Below, piece after piece: positions 33,082-41,896 of a DNA stretch of 52,988 bases (position 1 is its first letter; each line of letters begins with the position of its first letter). The DNA is from Kiritimatiellia bacterium (GTDB taxonomy: Bacteria; Verrucomicrobiota; Kiritimatiellia; RFP12; UBA1067). The stretch is taken from the NCBI GenBank assembly GCA_017450695.1, contig JAFSTA010000133.1:1-52988 (forward strand), in the 5' to 3' direction. The position numbers were made by a program, and so were the translations under genes. Below the pieces are notes generated by a model. It ran no database searches. It was not told the origin of the DNA and saw only the letters and a program-made list of their open reading frames with translations.

Positions 33082-35896
33082 ATCCTCTGACACGTTTGCC
33101 CGGTTCTGCGCCGGACATTCGCCAATCCGGGATGACGCACGTTTTTCGGAGGGGACGGTTTTCGGCGAGTGGCGGTTGACCGCGTACATCGGGCGCGGCG
33201 GTAACGGCGAGGTCTATTGCGCCGAGAATACCGTCGCCGGCTTGCCCGCAGCCGTGAAAGTCCTGTTCCGTACCGAAGAAAACGCGCACGAACGATTCCG
33301 GCAGGAGGCGAAACTGCTCTCCCTGCTCCAGTCGGACGCGTTTCCGCGCTTCTATTCCTTTGGCGAAGCGAACGGCAGCCTGTACTTGGCGATGGAACTG
33401 CTGGATCCCGGCGAGCTGCCGACAGAGGAGCGGGAAATCGCCGATTTCCTGCTGCAAATCTGCAACGCCGTTTCGGAACTCCATGCGAAAGGTTTTGTCC
33501 ACCGCGACATCAAGCCGTCCAATATCCTGTGGCGTTCCGGGCATCCGGTCCTCGCGGATCTGGGACTTCTGAAAGACGTCTCGAATCCATCCCTGCTTCC
33601 GCAGGAATCGCTGACGCGCATCGGCGGACGGAAGGCGGGTGTGGGGACGCCGGGGTACGCGGCGCCCGAACAAATCGAACGGGGCGAGGCGACGCCCGCG
33701 TCGGACATCCACGCGCTCGGCGTGCTGGCGAACACCTGCTTCAACGGCAAGCCGCCGAGGGCCTGGCAACCCATCATTCAGCGGGCGACCTCCTCGATCC
33801 CTTCGTTCCGGTATTCGTCCGTCTCCGCCTTTGCGCACGCCATCCGTTCCCGGAACCGTCTGCGTTTCCGCTACGTGCTCGTCTCCGTCCTGGCGGCAAT
33901 CGGGATCGTCGGGTTGCTGGCGATCTTCCGCCCCGGTCTCCCCGCAGACGAACCGAGTCCGCCCGCGAAGCCAGATGTCCCCCAGGCTCTCACCTCCGCT
34001 GCGGATACCATGCCTTACTGTGTGATCGACCTGTCGGCAGGGCCGTTCGCCGCGAACTATCCAGTCTCCTATTTGGACAAGCCGCCGGCAGGCGGGTTCA
34101 ACACGGACGAGTACAAGACGACGAAACTGGTTCTGCGGCAGATCGACGCAGGCTCGTACCAGATGCGGAACACGAATACGGTGACGCTGACACATCCGTT
34201 CTACATCGGCGTCTTCGAGGTGACGCAGAAGCAGTGCGAACTGGTGACGGGCCAAAACCCGTCGCAATACAAGGGGACCATGCGCCCTGTGGAAAGGATC
34301 TCGTACACCTCGATCCGGGGAAATTCAAACGGAACGAACTGGCCGTCCTCGTCAGCCGTGGACGCGGACAGTTTTCTCGGAAAACTTCGTGCGCGGACCG
34401 GGTTAAAGTTCGACCTGCCGACGGAGGCGCAGTGGGAATACGCCTGTCGGGCCGGTACGACAAACGACTACAACAACGGCGGCAGTACGACGAACGACCT
34501 GGTTCAACTGGGACGGTATTCCGGGAACCAATCCGATGGCGTCGGCGGGTACACGAACGCGCACACGACGGTCGGTTCCTATCTTCCCAACGCCTGGGGA
34601 TTGTACGACATGCACGGGAATGCGCTGGAATGGTGTTTGGACTGGTTCGGACCGTTGCAGAGCGGAACAGATCCGAAAGGGGCTTCCACAGGAGAGAATA
34701 ATCGGATATTTCGGGGCGGAGGTTGGAAGATGGATGCGTCAAGTTGTACCTCTTTCCACCGTATGTTCGGGACCCCGAAATATGGGGGTGATCGCGGTTT
34801 CCGCCTTTGCTGGACACTGGAGACGCAAGTCATATTCCGCCAGGTGACGTTCGACGCAAACGGCGGAAACGGCGCCGAGACAACGCGGACGGTGGAAATC
34901 GGGACGGCAGTTGGAATACTGCCGACGCCGATGCGCCCCGACTGCGATTTTATCGGGTGGTTCACGGAGGCGGACGGCGGGAGTCCGGTGACGGCAACGA
35001 CTGTTGTGACCGATGCCGTGACGTACTACGCGCACTGGAAGACTGCGGCCCGCGTCTTTTCGCTCTACTGCGTGATCGACCTCTCGGAGGGACCGTCCGC
35101 CGTGAACTACCCGGTCAGCTATGTGGATGCGGCACCCGACGGCGGGTTCAACGTGGATTTGTACAAGACGACCAGGCTGGTGCTGCGAAAGATTCCGGCC
35201 GGCTCGTACATTATGGGGAGTATGCAAAATAACGAGTCCCGTCGCGTGACGTTGACGAAGCCGTTCTACCTCGGGATCTTCGAGGTGACACAGAAGCAGT
35301 ACGAGCTGGTTACGGGAAACAATCCGTCTGGTTGCAAAGGAGATATGCGCCCCGTGGAAAGAACCTCCTACGATGCGATCCGCGGTTCCTCGCTCGGGGC
35401 GCAGTGGCCGTCCTCGTCAGCCGTGGACGCGGACAGTTTTCTCGGCAAACTCCGTGCGCGGACGGGGTTGGATTTCGACCTGCCGACACACGCGCAGTGG
35501 GAGTACGCCTGTCGCGCGGGGACAAAATCGTGGTATAACAATGGCAGTGATTTCGAGAAGGATCTGAAGTTGCTGGCACGATATGAAGGGAACGTTTTTG
35601 ATGGCAAGGGCGGGTACTCGCGATACCATACCACGGTCGGTTCGTACCAGCCGAACGCCTGGGGACTCTACGATATGCACGGGAACGTGTGGGAGTGGTG
35701 TCTGGACTGGGATGGTGCGATGACATACGGGAAAGATCCCCCAGGACCGTCTTCAGGAAGGAAACGTGTGCGAAGCTGCGGGTGCTGGAACTATGGAGCC
35801 GAATATTGCGCGTCGCACAAGCTTGGCGCGTATCATCCATCGGACGCCTATCACTTCGATGGCGGTTTCCGCCTAGCCAAGTCCCTGCCCGAATAA
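33074..35896 (+). CDS. Membrane Ser/Thr kinase with two extracytoplasmic SUMF1 domains and an InlB-type repeat
   Basis: The 940-residue protein has an N-terminal kinase (about 30-255) with the glycine loop GRGGNGEVY (from G40), K62 in AAVKVLF, HRDIKPSN, ADLGLL in place of DFG, and YAAPEQ. A membrane span lies at about 264-286. Outside are a SUMF1/C-lectin-like domain (about 315-580), one InlB-type repeat (about 592-655) and a second SUMF1 domain (about 664-940). Both SUMF1 domains begin with YCVIDLS and match those of the secreted proteins at 43490 and 46275. The start overlaps the sigma-factor gene by 8 nt. A signal-sensing kinase acting on its partner sigma factor is the likely role. FGE-type activity is doubtful because the first active-site cysteine is missing. 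Confidence 0.9.
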   Translation: MSESSDTFARFCAGHSPIRDDARFSEGTVFGEWRLTAYIGRGGNGEVYCAENTVAGLPAAVKVLFRTEENAHERFRQEAKLLSLLQSDAFPRFYSFGEANGSLYLAMELLDPGELPTEEREIADFLLQICNAVSELHAKGFVHRDIKPSNILWRSGHPVLADLGLLKDVSNPSLLPQESLTRIGGRKAGVGTPGYAAPEQIERGEATPASDIHALGVLANTCFNGKPPRAWQPIIQRATSSIPSFRYSSVSAFAHAIRSRNRLRFRYVLVSVLAAIGIVGLLAIFRPGLPADEPSPPAKPDVPQALTSAADTMPYCVIDLSAGPFAANYPVSYLDKPPAGGFNTDEYKTTKLVLRQIDAGSYQMRNTNTVTLTHPFYIGVFEVTQKQCELVTGQNPSQYKGTMRPVERISYTSIRGNSNGTNWPSSSAVDADSFLGKLRARTGLKFDLPTEAQWEYACRAGTTNDYNNGGSTTNDLVQLGRYSGNQSDGVGGYTNAHTTVGSYLPNAWGLYDMHGNALEWCLDWFGPLQSGTDPKGASTGENNRIFRGGGWKMDASSCTSFHRMFGTPKYGGDRGFRLCWTLETQVIFRQVTFDANGGNGAETTRTVEIGTAVGILPTPMRPDCDFIGWFTEADGGSPVTATTVVTDAVTYYAHWKTAARVFSLYCVIDLSEGPSAVNYPVSYVDAAPDGGFNVDLYKTTRLVLRKIPAGSYIMGSMQNNESRRVTLTKPFYLGIFEVTQKQYELVTGNNPSGCKGDMRPVERTSYDAIRGSSLGAQWPSSSAVDADSFLGKLRARTGLDFDLPTHAQWEYACRAGTKSWYNNGSDFEKDLKLLARYEGNVFDGKGGYSRYHTTVGSYQPNAWGLYDMHGNVWEWCLDWDGAMTYGKDPPGPSSGRKRVRSCGCWNYGAEYCASHKLGAYHPSDAYHFDGGFRLAKSLPE

Positions 35897-36481
35897 TACG
35901 CGGCTTGCCCGTATATTGCCATCCTTTGCCTATCCCTCTTCCCCCATTCGTGGTCGCGCGTTAGCGACGCAGAAATGGGGGCGCATCTGTGTTTTTCACC
36001 ATGATCCATGTAGATGTCAGCGATATCGAAACGCGATGATTCAACCTCACGCAAAGTCCGCCATGTTCGCAAAAGGCGAATAACCGGCAACTTCGCGGAC
36101 TTTGCGAACTTTACGTGAGACCATGAAACGAACATTTCCGCGTTGGAACACCACAGCCCCTTGTTGAATTACGGAGATGCACCACAGAAATGAAGATTCC
36201 CGTAAATCGAGTTTGACGGCGGTATCAGAACATGACATACAATTCCCGTTTTTCAAATCAGTAGAATACTACAAAACAGAAAAACGGCATGCGATGAAAA
36301 TCAAAAGAGACTTTTATGTCATTATGATTTGTGAACAATGAAGTGATAGGCAAGCTTGTTCAGAAGAATATCCCGTTCGTGGTCGCGCGAAGCCCCTCCC
36401 TCGCCTATCCCTTTGTTCCCTTCCCATCCCCTTCCACCAAAACCCGACACCGAGTATGCCAAAACCTTGAGAAACATACAG

Positions 36482-36524
36482 ATTCGGGCATGAAAATGAC
36501 ATTTTGCTATTTTCATGCCCGAAT
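36482..36524. repeat. 16-bp perfect inverted repeat with 11-nt loop
   Basis: Arms 36482-36497 and 36509-36524 (ATTCGGGCATGAAAAT and its complement) are perfectly complementary. No gene ends nearby, so it is not an ordinary terminator. It may be a palindromic element, operator or mobile-element remnant. Confidence 0.85.
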
Positions 36525-36740
36525 TATATTGCCGCTCGGTCATGGCCTTGCCCCATCCATCCCGTTCGTGGTCGCGCGTTAGTGCCCTCTACGTTTTCCC
36601 GATGAGCGGGAAAGTTAAATCGCTCCGCTTTCAATGGTGAAATGATAAAATGTCGAGCCGCCGTGAAGCGGGTGGATCAGGTCGATTTAAAACCGCGTCA
36701 GCGGCGATTGAAACATTGAACCTGAATTCCTCGCTTGGGT

Positions 36741-36782
36741 TCTCACGCAGAGCCGCTGAGGCCGCGGAGAACGCAGAGAAAG
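36741..36782. repeat. Degenerate 'CGCAGAGGCGCGGAG' dispersed element
   Basis: Recognisable members of the same family also lie at 38571-38600, 38698-38728, 38854-38880 (opposite orientation), 46089-46148 and 46215-46262. Translation yields the familiar artefact HAEARRRGD. Confidence 0.75.
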
Positions 36783-36956
36783 CGCCGAAAACAGAGGCTT
36801 TTCGATCCCCCCGCACAGACGTGACGAAAAAACGGATTCACCCAAATGATGAAAGCCCGTCTTGTTCCGGAGAACCGTTCTTCTTCCTGGTTCCGCCTGT
36901 TTTCTTTGTGCCCTTTGCGTTCTTTGTGGCTGAAACCGAATTTCAACAGAGGTGAA

Positions 36957-37142
36957 ATGGTTAAATGGACGAGACGCCGTGAAGCGGGGTGGATCAGGCC
37001 GATTTCAAGCCTCCGAAGGAGGCGATTTAACCATTTAACCTTTTTTCGTGTTTTCCGTGGTTTTTCCAACAGAGGAATCTATGCCGAGTCAACTTAGGCG
37101 GCGCAGCCGCCACGTATCAGCTTCTCAGCTGGCGCGTAGCGC
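36957..37142. repeat. Dispersed repeat with inverted ends and conserved tail, copy A
   Basis: The core runs from GGTTAAATGG (about 36957) to CCATTTAACC (about 37040), forming terminal inverted repeats, with an internal hairpin GCCTCC-GAA-GGAGGC. A tail of about 100 bp, ending in AGCTGGCGCGTAGCGCC, follows. It is nearly identical to 41897-42108; a shorter, diverged copy is at about 36620-36720. Confidence 0.8.
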
Positions 37143-37164
37143 CCTCCCCTCCTTCCCCTATTGC

Positions 37165-38352
37165 CTACTCCCCGCTGCTTGATACTTCAGCGAAAAGCGT
37201 CTGTCGGGAGAGGGAGCGGAAGGGAAGACAGCGGACGCCGAGGCGGTCCGCGTACGGTTCGCCGTCGTAGATGATTGCGGGATGGGCACAGTCCTGGACC
37301 AGTCTGCGGAAGGCGATAAGGTTTTTCGCGAACGAGGAATCGAACGTCCGTGCGCTCTTGATTTCAAGCGGCCGCAAATCCCGCCCGATCGCATAGAGGG
37401 CGTCCACCTCGAACCCCTTGGAGTCCCTGACGAAAAAAAGCGCCGGGTCGCGGCCGATATTTGTGCGGTTCTTGACGAGATCCGCGATGACCATGTTCTC
37501 AAAGAGATTACCCCGTAGCGGGTCGCGCGCGAGTTGGGTAGTCGTTTCGATCCCGAGCAGGTAAGACGCCAGTCCGACATCCGTGAAGTAGATCTTGGGC
37601 GTTTTGACAAAGCGCTTGCCGATGTTGGCGAACCACGGACGGAGACGGAACACGATAAACGACGCTTCCGCGACGGAAATCCAGTTTTCAATGGTGGGTG
37701 CGCTCACGCCGACTTCGCCCGCAAGTCCGTCGAGATTGACGAGTTGACCGATGCGTCCCGCGAGCAGGTGCAGGAACTTTTCGAACGCGGCGCGGTTACG
37801 CACCTCCAGCAATGTCCGCACGTCGCGTTCGACGTATGTGCGGAAGTAATTGCGCTGGAAGTCGGTCGGGGGTACGCCGCTTTCCCATGCGTCGGGAAAA
37901 AATCCGCGCAGGAGGATTTCGTCGGTCGGGACTGTGCCCGTGCGCCCCGCCAACTCCTCAAGCGAAAGCGGCATCAGTTCCAGTTCCGCCGTCCGACCGG
38001 CGAGCGACTGGGAGACCGCCTCCTTGAGTCGGGGCTGGTGGCTTCCCGTGAGGAGGAAGCGCCCCGTCCGGCGGCGGTCTGCGTCCACACGCACCTGGAT
38101 ATGCGACAACAATTCCGGGACGTGCTGCACCTCGTCCACAATCAGAGGCTCAGGAAAAGTCTCAAAGAAGGTCTTGGGGTCGTCGCGGGCGAGCGTCCGC
38201 GACTCCGGATCTTCCAAATTGGCGTAGGTGAAAAACGGGAACAGCGCCCTCGCTAGCGTCGTCTTGCCTGACTGGCGGGGGCCGAGTAACGTGATGACGG
38301 GGTAATGCTCCGCCATTTCAAGAATCTTTGCAGAAAGGAGCCTGTGAATCAT
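37165..38352 (-). CDS. AAA ATPase with C-terminal DUF4143 domain (copy 2)
   Basis: The 395-residue protein is a textbook AAA_14-DUF4143 ATPase: Walker A GPRQSGKTTLAR, Walker B LIVDEVQHVPELL, sensor RFLLTGSHQP and ELMPLSLEEL. The FQRNYFRTYVERDVRTL segment is followed by a winged-helix-like stretch, then KIYFTDVGLASYLLG, GNLFENMVIADLVK and FEVDALYAIG...PLEIKSART, the last forming a PD-(D/E)XK-like active site. GGAGG lies 8 nt before ATG 38352. Upstream are two interleaved inverted repeats (38381-38428). Family function is not established; it is often treated as accessory or selfish-like cargo. Confidence 0.92.
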   Translation of the reverse strand: MIHRLLSAKILEMAEHYPVITLLGPRQSGKTTLARALFPFFTYANLEDPESRTLARDDPKTFFETFPEPLIVDEVQHVPELLSHIQVRVDADRRRTGRFLLTGSHQPRLKEAVSQSLAGRTAELELMPLSLEELAGRTGTVPTDEILLRGFFPDAWESGVPPTDFQRNYFRTYVERDVRTLLEVRNRAAFEKFLHLLAGRIGQLVNLDGLAGEVGVSAPTIENWISVAEASFIVFRLRPWFANIGKRFVKTPKIYFTDVGLASYLLGIETTTQLARDPLRGNLFENMVIADLVKNRTNIGRDPALFFVRDSKGFEVDALYAIGRDLRPLEIKSARTFDSSFAKNLIAFRRLVQDCAHPAIIYDGEPYADRLGVRCLPFRSLSRQTLFAEVSSSGE

Positions 38353-38380
38353 GGTCTTGTCCTCCGTGAACGCCCGACAG

Positions 38381-38428
38381 AGTAACACAAAGCGGAACAA
38401 ATCACAAGTGTTACTTTAGATTTGTTCC
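38381..38428. promoter_or_regulatory. Interleaved inverted repeats upstream of ATPase copy 2
   Basis: AGTAACAC (38381-38388) pairs with GTGTTACT (38408-38415), and GGAACAAATC (38394-38403) pairs with GATTTGTTCC (38419-38428). The order is a-b-a'-b', so they are two overlapping dyads; as RNA they could fold into a pseudoknot. They lie 29-76 nt ahead of the start and probably overlap the promoter. Confidence 0.75.
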
Positions 38429-38933
38429 AAACCTCGGTTCGCCCCGTCCTCCAGATTCCTTGTGTTCGTGAGTTTTCGTGTCCCGCGGCGGCACCATCGC
38501 AGTCGGCTTTTCCGCGCGTGTCGTTTGTTCCTCCGCTGCGTCGTCATGATGTCTTCGCCGCCAGTTTTTGTCTCACGCGGAGGCGCGGAGAACGCAGAGG
38601 GCGTTACACGCGACCAACAAAAGTGCGCGCAATACGCAGTTTTTTAGACAGGATTGACAGGATTTTCTCTGTTCCCTTTCCCGAACAACGGTTTTTATCT
38701 CACGCAGAGGCGCGGAGGCGCGGAGATTCGGCAAGTTTGTGGCGGTTTTCCGTGCGGTTTTCGTCTCACCCGTTTGATGAAGAATCGATCCCTTCTCTTT
38801 TCTTCCCCAACCTCGCTCGATCCTGCGAAAATGCTTCTCTGTTTTCGGGCCTTTCTCCGCGTTCTCAGCGGCTCTGCGTAAAAACCCAAACGAGGAATCT
38901 ACGATGCAATGCCCAAGGCGCCTCCGCCGCCCG
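38429..38933. other. 505-bp gap of degenerate dispersed repeats
   Basis: Contains at least three 'CGCAGAGGCG' elements, a GACAGGATTGACAGGATT motif (about 38646-38663) and no credible gene. A 172-codon frame at 38422-38940 translates the repeats (SHAEARRRGD) and is rejected. Confidence 0.7.
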
Positions 38934-40139
38934 TCAATAGAGAAATCCGAACAGCCAAAGGGGAATCTTGTTGCCGAAACCGGTTTCGAGATCGTCGTCG
39001 GCGACAAAGCTTTCGGGAATATCTTTGATTTGCGAAAATCCTTTACCCGGACCGCCTACCTCAAACAGAAGTCTGCCGTCCACGTTGAAATCACCTCTGT
39101 CCGCACAGACGACGGCATGGCCGGTCGCCCGGAGCTGGTTCACGAAAAAAGTTTCCCGAATCGTTCCTCTGTCCGGTCGCGAGACTAGCGCATGCATGAG
39201 GTTCGGATTGTCGCAAAAAATCTTTTCGGGACGGGAAAGGTTCTTGAGGGAGTTCTTGCCGGACGGCACGAGTGCGATAAGTCCTGCTCGTTCTAGCACG
39301 GAGAGCATTTTCAGTCCTTGATTGCGATCCGTCTCCAGTTCGCGGTAAAGCGCCGACATGTTCGGCTGTTGCGGACAGCTCGCGGCGAGTACGGCGAGCA
39401 TCTTCTTTGTCTTGCGGATTGTCGCGGGCGTCACCTCCTCCATGGCGGGATAGTCGCTGTCCAATGCCTTCTCGACCGTTTCGGTTACCCGTTCGTAGTA
39501 GCCGGAGTGTTCGGTCTTGTAAAACGGGTAGTATCCCATTGAGAGGTAGCGGTCGAAAAGAGGGAGGATCCGAACCTTTTTCGTGATGTCCATCGCGAGC
39601 TGGACGTGTTCCGTCGCCAGCTGTTCCAGCGAGACCGGCTTCGCGTCAAGCACCCCCTCGTAAGCGAGGAATTCCCGGAACGAAAGGCCGGAGAGCGTGT
39701 AGGCAATTTGGCGGCGCGAAAGATCGCCCTCCCGGTTGTCCATTTTGAGGATGGATGAGCCGCTATAGACGACCGACATCTCCGGATAGAAATCATGGAA
39801 GTTTTTGACAGCGGTTTGCCAATGCTCGACATGGTGGACTTCGTCCACGAAAAGGTGGGTTACGCCCAGTTTGTGCATCTCCTCCGCGAATTCGAGGGGG
39901 GAGTGCGTTTTGAACCAATAGTGGTCAAACGAAACGTAGAATGCGCACGGGTCAAGCCCAAAGCGCTCCTTTGCCCTCTGCCGCAAGATCGTCGTCTTGC
40001 CGGTCCCTCGCGCGCCTTTGATACACACGAGCCTGTTTTCCCAATCGATCAACCGGTAGAGGCTTCGGTGAAACAGGGTCGGTGTCTCGTCGATCAGGCG
40101 GTTTGAGATCAGCCTCATTCGAGCCAGTTCGTCGTCCAT
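38934..40139 (-). CDS. AAA ATPase of the AAA_14 type (copy 3)
   Basis: The 401-residue protein has Walker A GARGTGKTTILR, Walker B THLFVDEVHHVEHW, sensor MSVVYSGSSIL and the LSGLSFREFLAYEG segment. A helical region and a winged-helix-like block (LYRELETDRNQGLKMLSVLERAGLI) follow. The C-terminal nuclease-like core is FCDNPNLMHAL, TIRETFFVNQLR and FNVDGRLLFEVGG, lying inside a shorter DUF4143-like end. ATG 40139 (or 40142) follows AAAGG. Two 19-bp direct repeats flank the likely -10. Related to copies 1, 2 and 4, but too diverged to be a recent duplicate. Confidence 0.88.
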   Translation of the reverse strand: MDDELARMRLISNRLIDETPTLFHRSLYRLIDWENRLVCIKGARGTGKTTILRQRAKERFGLDPCAFYVSFDHYWFKTHSPLEFAEEMHKLGVTHLFVDEVHHVEHWQTAVKNFHDFYPEMSVVYSGSSILKMDNREGDLSRRQIAYTLSGLSFREFLAYEGVLDAKPVSLEQLATEHVQLAMDITKKVRILPLFDRYLSMGYYPFYKTEHSGYYERVTETVEKALDSDYPAMEEVTPATIRKTKKMLAVLAASCPQQPNMSALYRELETDRNQGLKMLSVLERAGLIALVPSGKNSLKNLSRPEKIFCDNPNLMHALVSRPDRGTIRETFFVNQLRATGHAVVCADRGDFNVDGRLLFEVGGPGKGFSQIKDIPESFVADDDLETGFGNKIPLWLFGFLY

Positions 40140-40151
40140 CATTGTTCCTTT

Positions 40152-40207
40152 CGTGTTTCCATTCACGAAAAAATTGTATAAATTCATGTTTCCATTCACG
40201 AAAAAGA
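40152..40207. promoter_or_regulatory. 19-bp direct repeats at the promoter of ATPase copy 3
   Basis: TGTTTCCATTCACGAAAAA occurs at about 40155-40173 and 40189-40207, with a TACAAT -10 (minus strand) between the copies. The downstream copy is part of a dyad TTCGTG-N8-CACGAA. One copy would cover the -35 region and the other the transcription start, as in repressor-controlled promoters. Confidence 0.75.
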
Positions 40208-40368
40208 AAATCCTATCACGAGAACGGGCGAATGGCAAGCGGAAAAACGGCCCAGTCGCGTCCGCCAAGCCGCCGTTCCCCTCCACATACGATGGTGATT
40301 TCATAACGGTCAAAATGGCCGCTGTCCCAGTGTGCAGCACACGCGTCGAATGTAGATTCAATCCCAAT

Positions 40369-40450
40369 CTGAAAACTTTTGGAAAAAACAGAAAAGGTTT
40401 TCAGTTTCGCGCCAATTTTGATACAATGCCCGCAAAGAATAACTGGGATT
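40369..40450 (+). promoter_or_regulatory. Nested inverted repeats and -10 box at ATPase copy 4
   Basis: CTGAAAAC (40369-40376) pairs with GTTTTCAG (40397-40404); outside them AATCCCA (about 40360) pairs with TGGGATT (40444-40450). A TACAAT -10 box lies at 40422-40427, between the inner and outer right arms. Confidence 0.6.
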
Positions 40451-40456
40451 CCTGTT

Positions 40457-41686
40457 ATGGAAATGATACCAAGAGACGATTATCTTGACTGGATTGACGA
40501 ATTTCGGGACAAACCGCTCGTCAAGGTTTTGACGGGGTTGCGTCGATGCGGAAAATCGACAATCCTCGACCTGTTCGTGTCCCGTCTTGAGAATGAGGGC
40601 GTGGCGGCTTCGCGCATCATCAAGATCAATTTCGAACTGCTTGAAAACGAGCCGTACCTTGATTACCGGAACCTATATTCCCATATTGTTGAGTCACGAG
40701 CCGAAGGATACTGTACTTATGTTTTCCTCGATGAGATCCAACATGTGAAGAACTACGAGAAAACAGTCGATAGCCTTCTGGCAAGGGGTGGATTCGACAT
40801 CTACATTACGGGATCGACTTCGGAACTGCTTTCTTCTGAATTGGCGACATTGCTGACCGGACGTTACGTTGAAATCAACGTCCTGCCGCTTTCCTTCACC
40901 GAATATGCATGGAACATGCCTGTCACGGCGGAAAACCAGCGACGCCTTTTCATGGATTATCTGACCTACGGAGGATTGCCTGGATCCAGAATGTTTACAA
41001 ACGGGTCTGCGGCGCAGCGGGAATATGTTGAATCGGTTTTCAAGGCGATTCTTGAGAAGGATGTGCTGAAAAGAGGTGGGAAGGGACGTGGAATCGTTGA
41101 GCGTATCATCCGCTACATGACGGCTACCGTGGGGAACTTGACGAGTCCGAAGCGACTGACGGACAGATTGGCGGCTGAAAGGGAGGATCAGAAAGCTCGC
41201 CAGGTGGCGTACAATACCGTCCAATCGTACATGCAACGATTGACGGACTGTTTTTTCATGTACAAGGTTGACCGTTTCGACGTGGTTGGTGGGGAACATC
41301 TGAAGCAGATCAACAAATATTATTTGACCGACTTTGGTTTCTCGTACTACATTCTTCACAGTCCGGCAGTAGAGTTGCAGCAGCTATTGGAGAATGTCGT
41401 TTATCTTGAATTGAAGAGGCGCCGTTTCAAGGTTGCCACCGGGAAGGTGGATGACAGGGAAGTCGATTTCGTGGCGCAAGGACAGGACGGGATCATGCGA
41501 TATGTCCAGGTGGCGGTGTCTGTTTCGGCACAGGAGAAGCTGAATCAGGAATTGGCCGTGTTCAAATCGATACGCGACAATTATCCCAAGTATCTCTTGA
41601 CCATGGATGAGGTTTTCGTGCCAGATCATGCTGGCGTGCGGACGGTGAACGTCATCGACTACCTTCTTGGACGTGTTGATCTGTAA
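40457..41686 (+). CDS. AAA ATPase with C-terminal DUF4143 domain (copy 4)
   Basis: The 409-residue protein has Walker A GLRRCGKSTILD, Walker B TYVFLDEIQHVKNYE, sensor DIYITGSTSELL and LPLSFTEYAW, followed by the MDYLTYGGLPG block. The DUF4143 part shows KYYLTDFGFSYYIL, ENVVYLELKRR and the nuclease-like DREVDFVAQ...YVQVAVSV. A start at ATG 40457 or 40463 is possible; no strong Shine-Dalgarno sequence is visible. It is divergent from copy 3, with 317 bp between the starts, and each gene has its own repeats. Family identity is secure; role unknown. Confidence 0.9.
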   Translation: MEMIPRDDYLDWIDEFRDKPLVKVLTGLRRCGKSTILDLFVSRLENEGVAASRIIKINFELLENEPYLDYRNLYSHIVESRAEGYCTYVFLDEIQHVKNYEKTVDSLLARGGFDIYITGSTSELLSSELATLLTGRYVEINVLPLSFTEYAWNMPVTAENQRRLFMDYLTYGGLPGSRMFTNGSAAQREYVESVFKAILEKDVLKRGGKGRGIVERIIRYMTATVGNLTSPKRLTDRLAAEREDQKARQVAYNTVQSYMQRLTDCFFMYKVDRFDVVGGEHLKQINKYYLTDFGFSYYILHSPAVELQQLLENVVYLELKRRRFKVATGKVDDREVDFVAQGQDGIMRYVQVAVSVSAQEKLNQELAVFKSIRDNYPKYLLTMDEVFVPDHAGVRTVNVIDYLLGRVDL

Positions 41687-41708
41687 AAGCGGCTCCCCCG
41701 GAGGGTTT

Positions 41709-41753
41709 GCCCCACCATGACCCGCGTGGTGGGGCGGCTTGTTCCCAAGCCGC
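41709..41753 (+). terminator. Tandem hairpins after ATPase copy 4
   Basis: GCCCCACCA (41709-41717) pairs with TGGTGGGGC (41727-41735), and GCGGCTTG (41734-41741) pairs with CAAGCCGC (41746-41753). No T-tract follows, so this may be a transcript-end structure or a repeat rather than a classical terminator. Confidence 0.45.
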
Positions 41754-41896
41754 GGCTCCTTTCCGCGACCCCAATTCCGGCAACGAAGACGTTGCCCCTC
41801 CCTCAACCCCGCTTCTCAACCTCTCGCCTAACCGGCTTAACACGCTGGCGAGAAACGCCCCCTGCGTAAGATAAAAATTAAGTCGCTTCGCTTTGA

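Larger units (their letters stand above)
35897..37164. other. 1.27-kb gene-free region made of dispersed repeats
   Basis: No credible gene. It contains three copies of a TTCGTGGTCGCGCG element (near 35946, 36377 and 36566), a 16-bp perfect inverted repeat (36482-36524), 'cgcagag' elements (36741-36782), and two members of the GGTTAAATGG dispersed repeat (about 36620-36720 and 36957-37040) followed by a repeated tail to about 37142. The small frames here are repeat artefacts. Confidence 0.7.

Noticed and set aside
38422-38940. 172-codon plus-strand frame
   Set aside because: It encodes the HAEARRRGD-type artefact of dispersed CGCAGAG repeats and lies antisense to no known gene.
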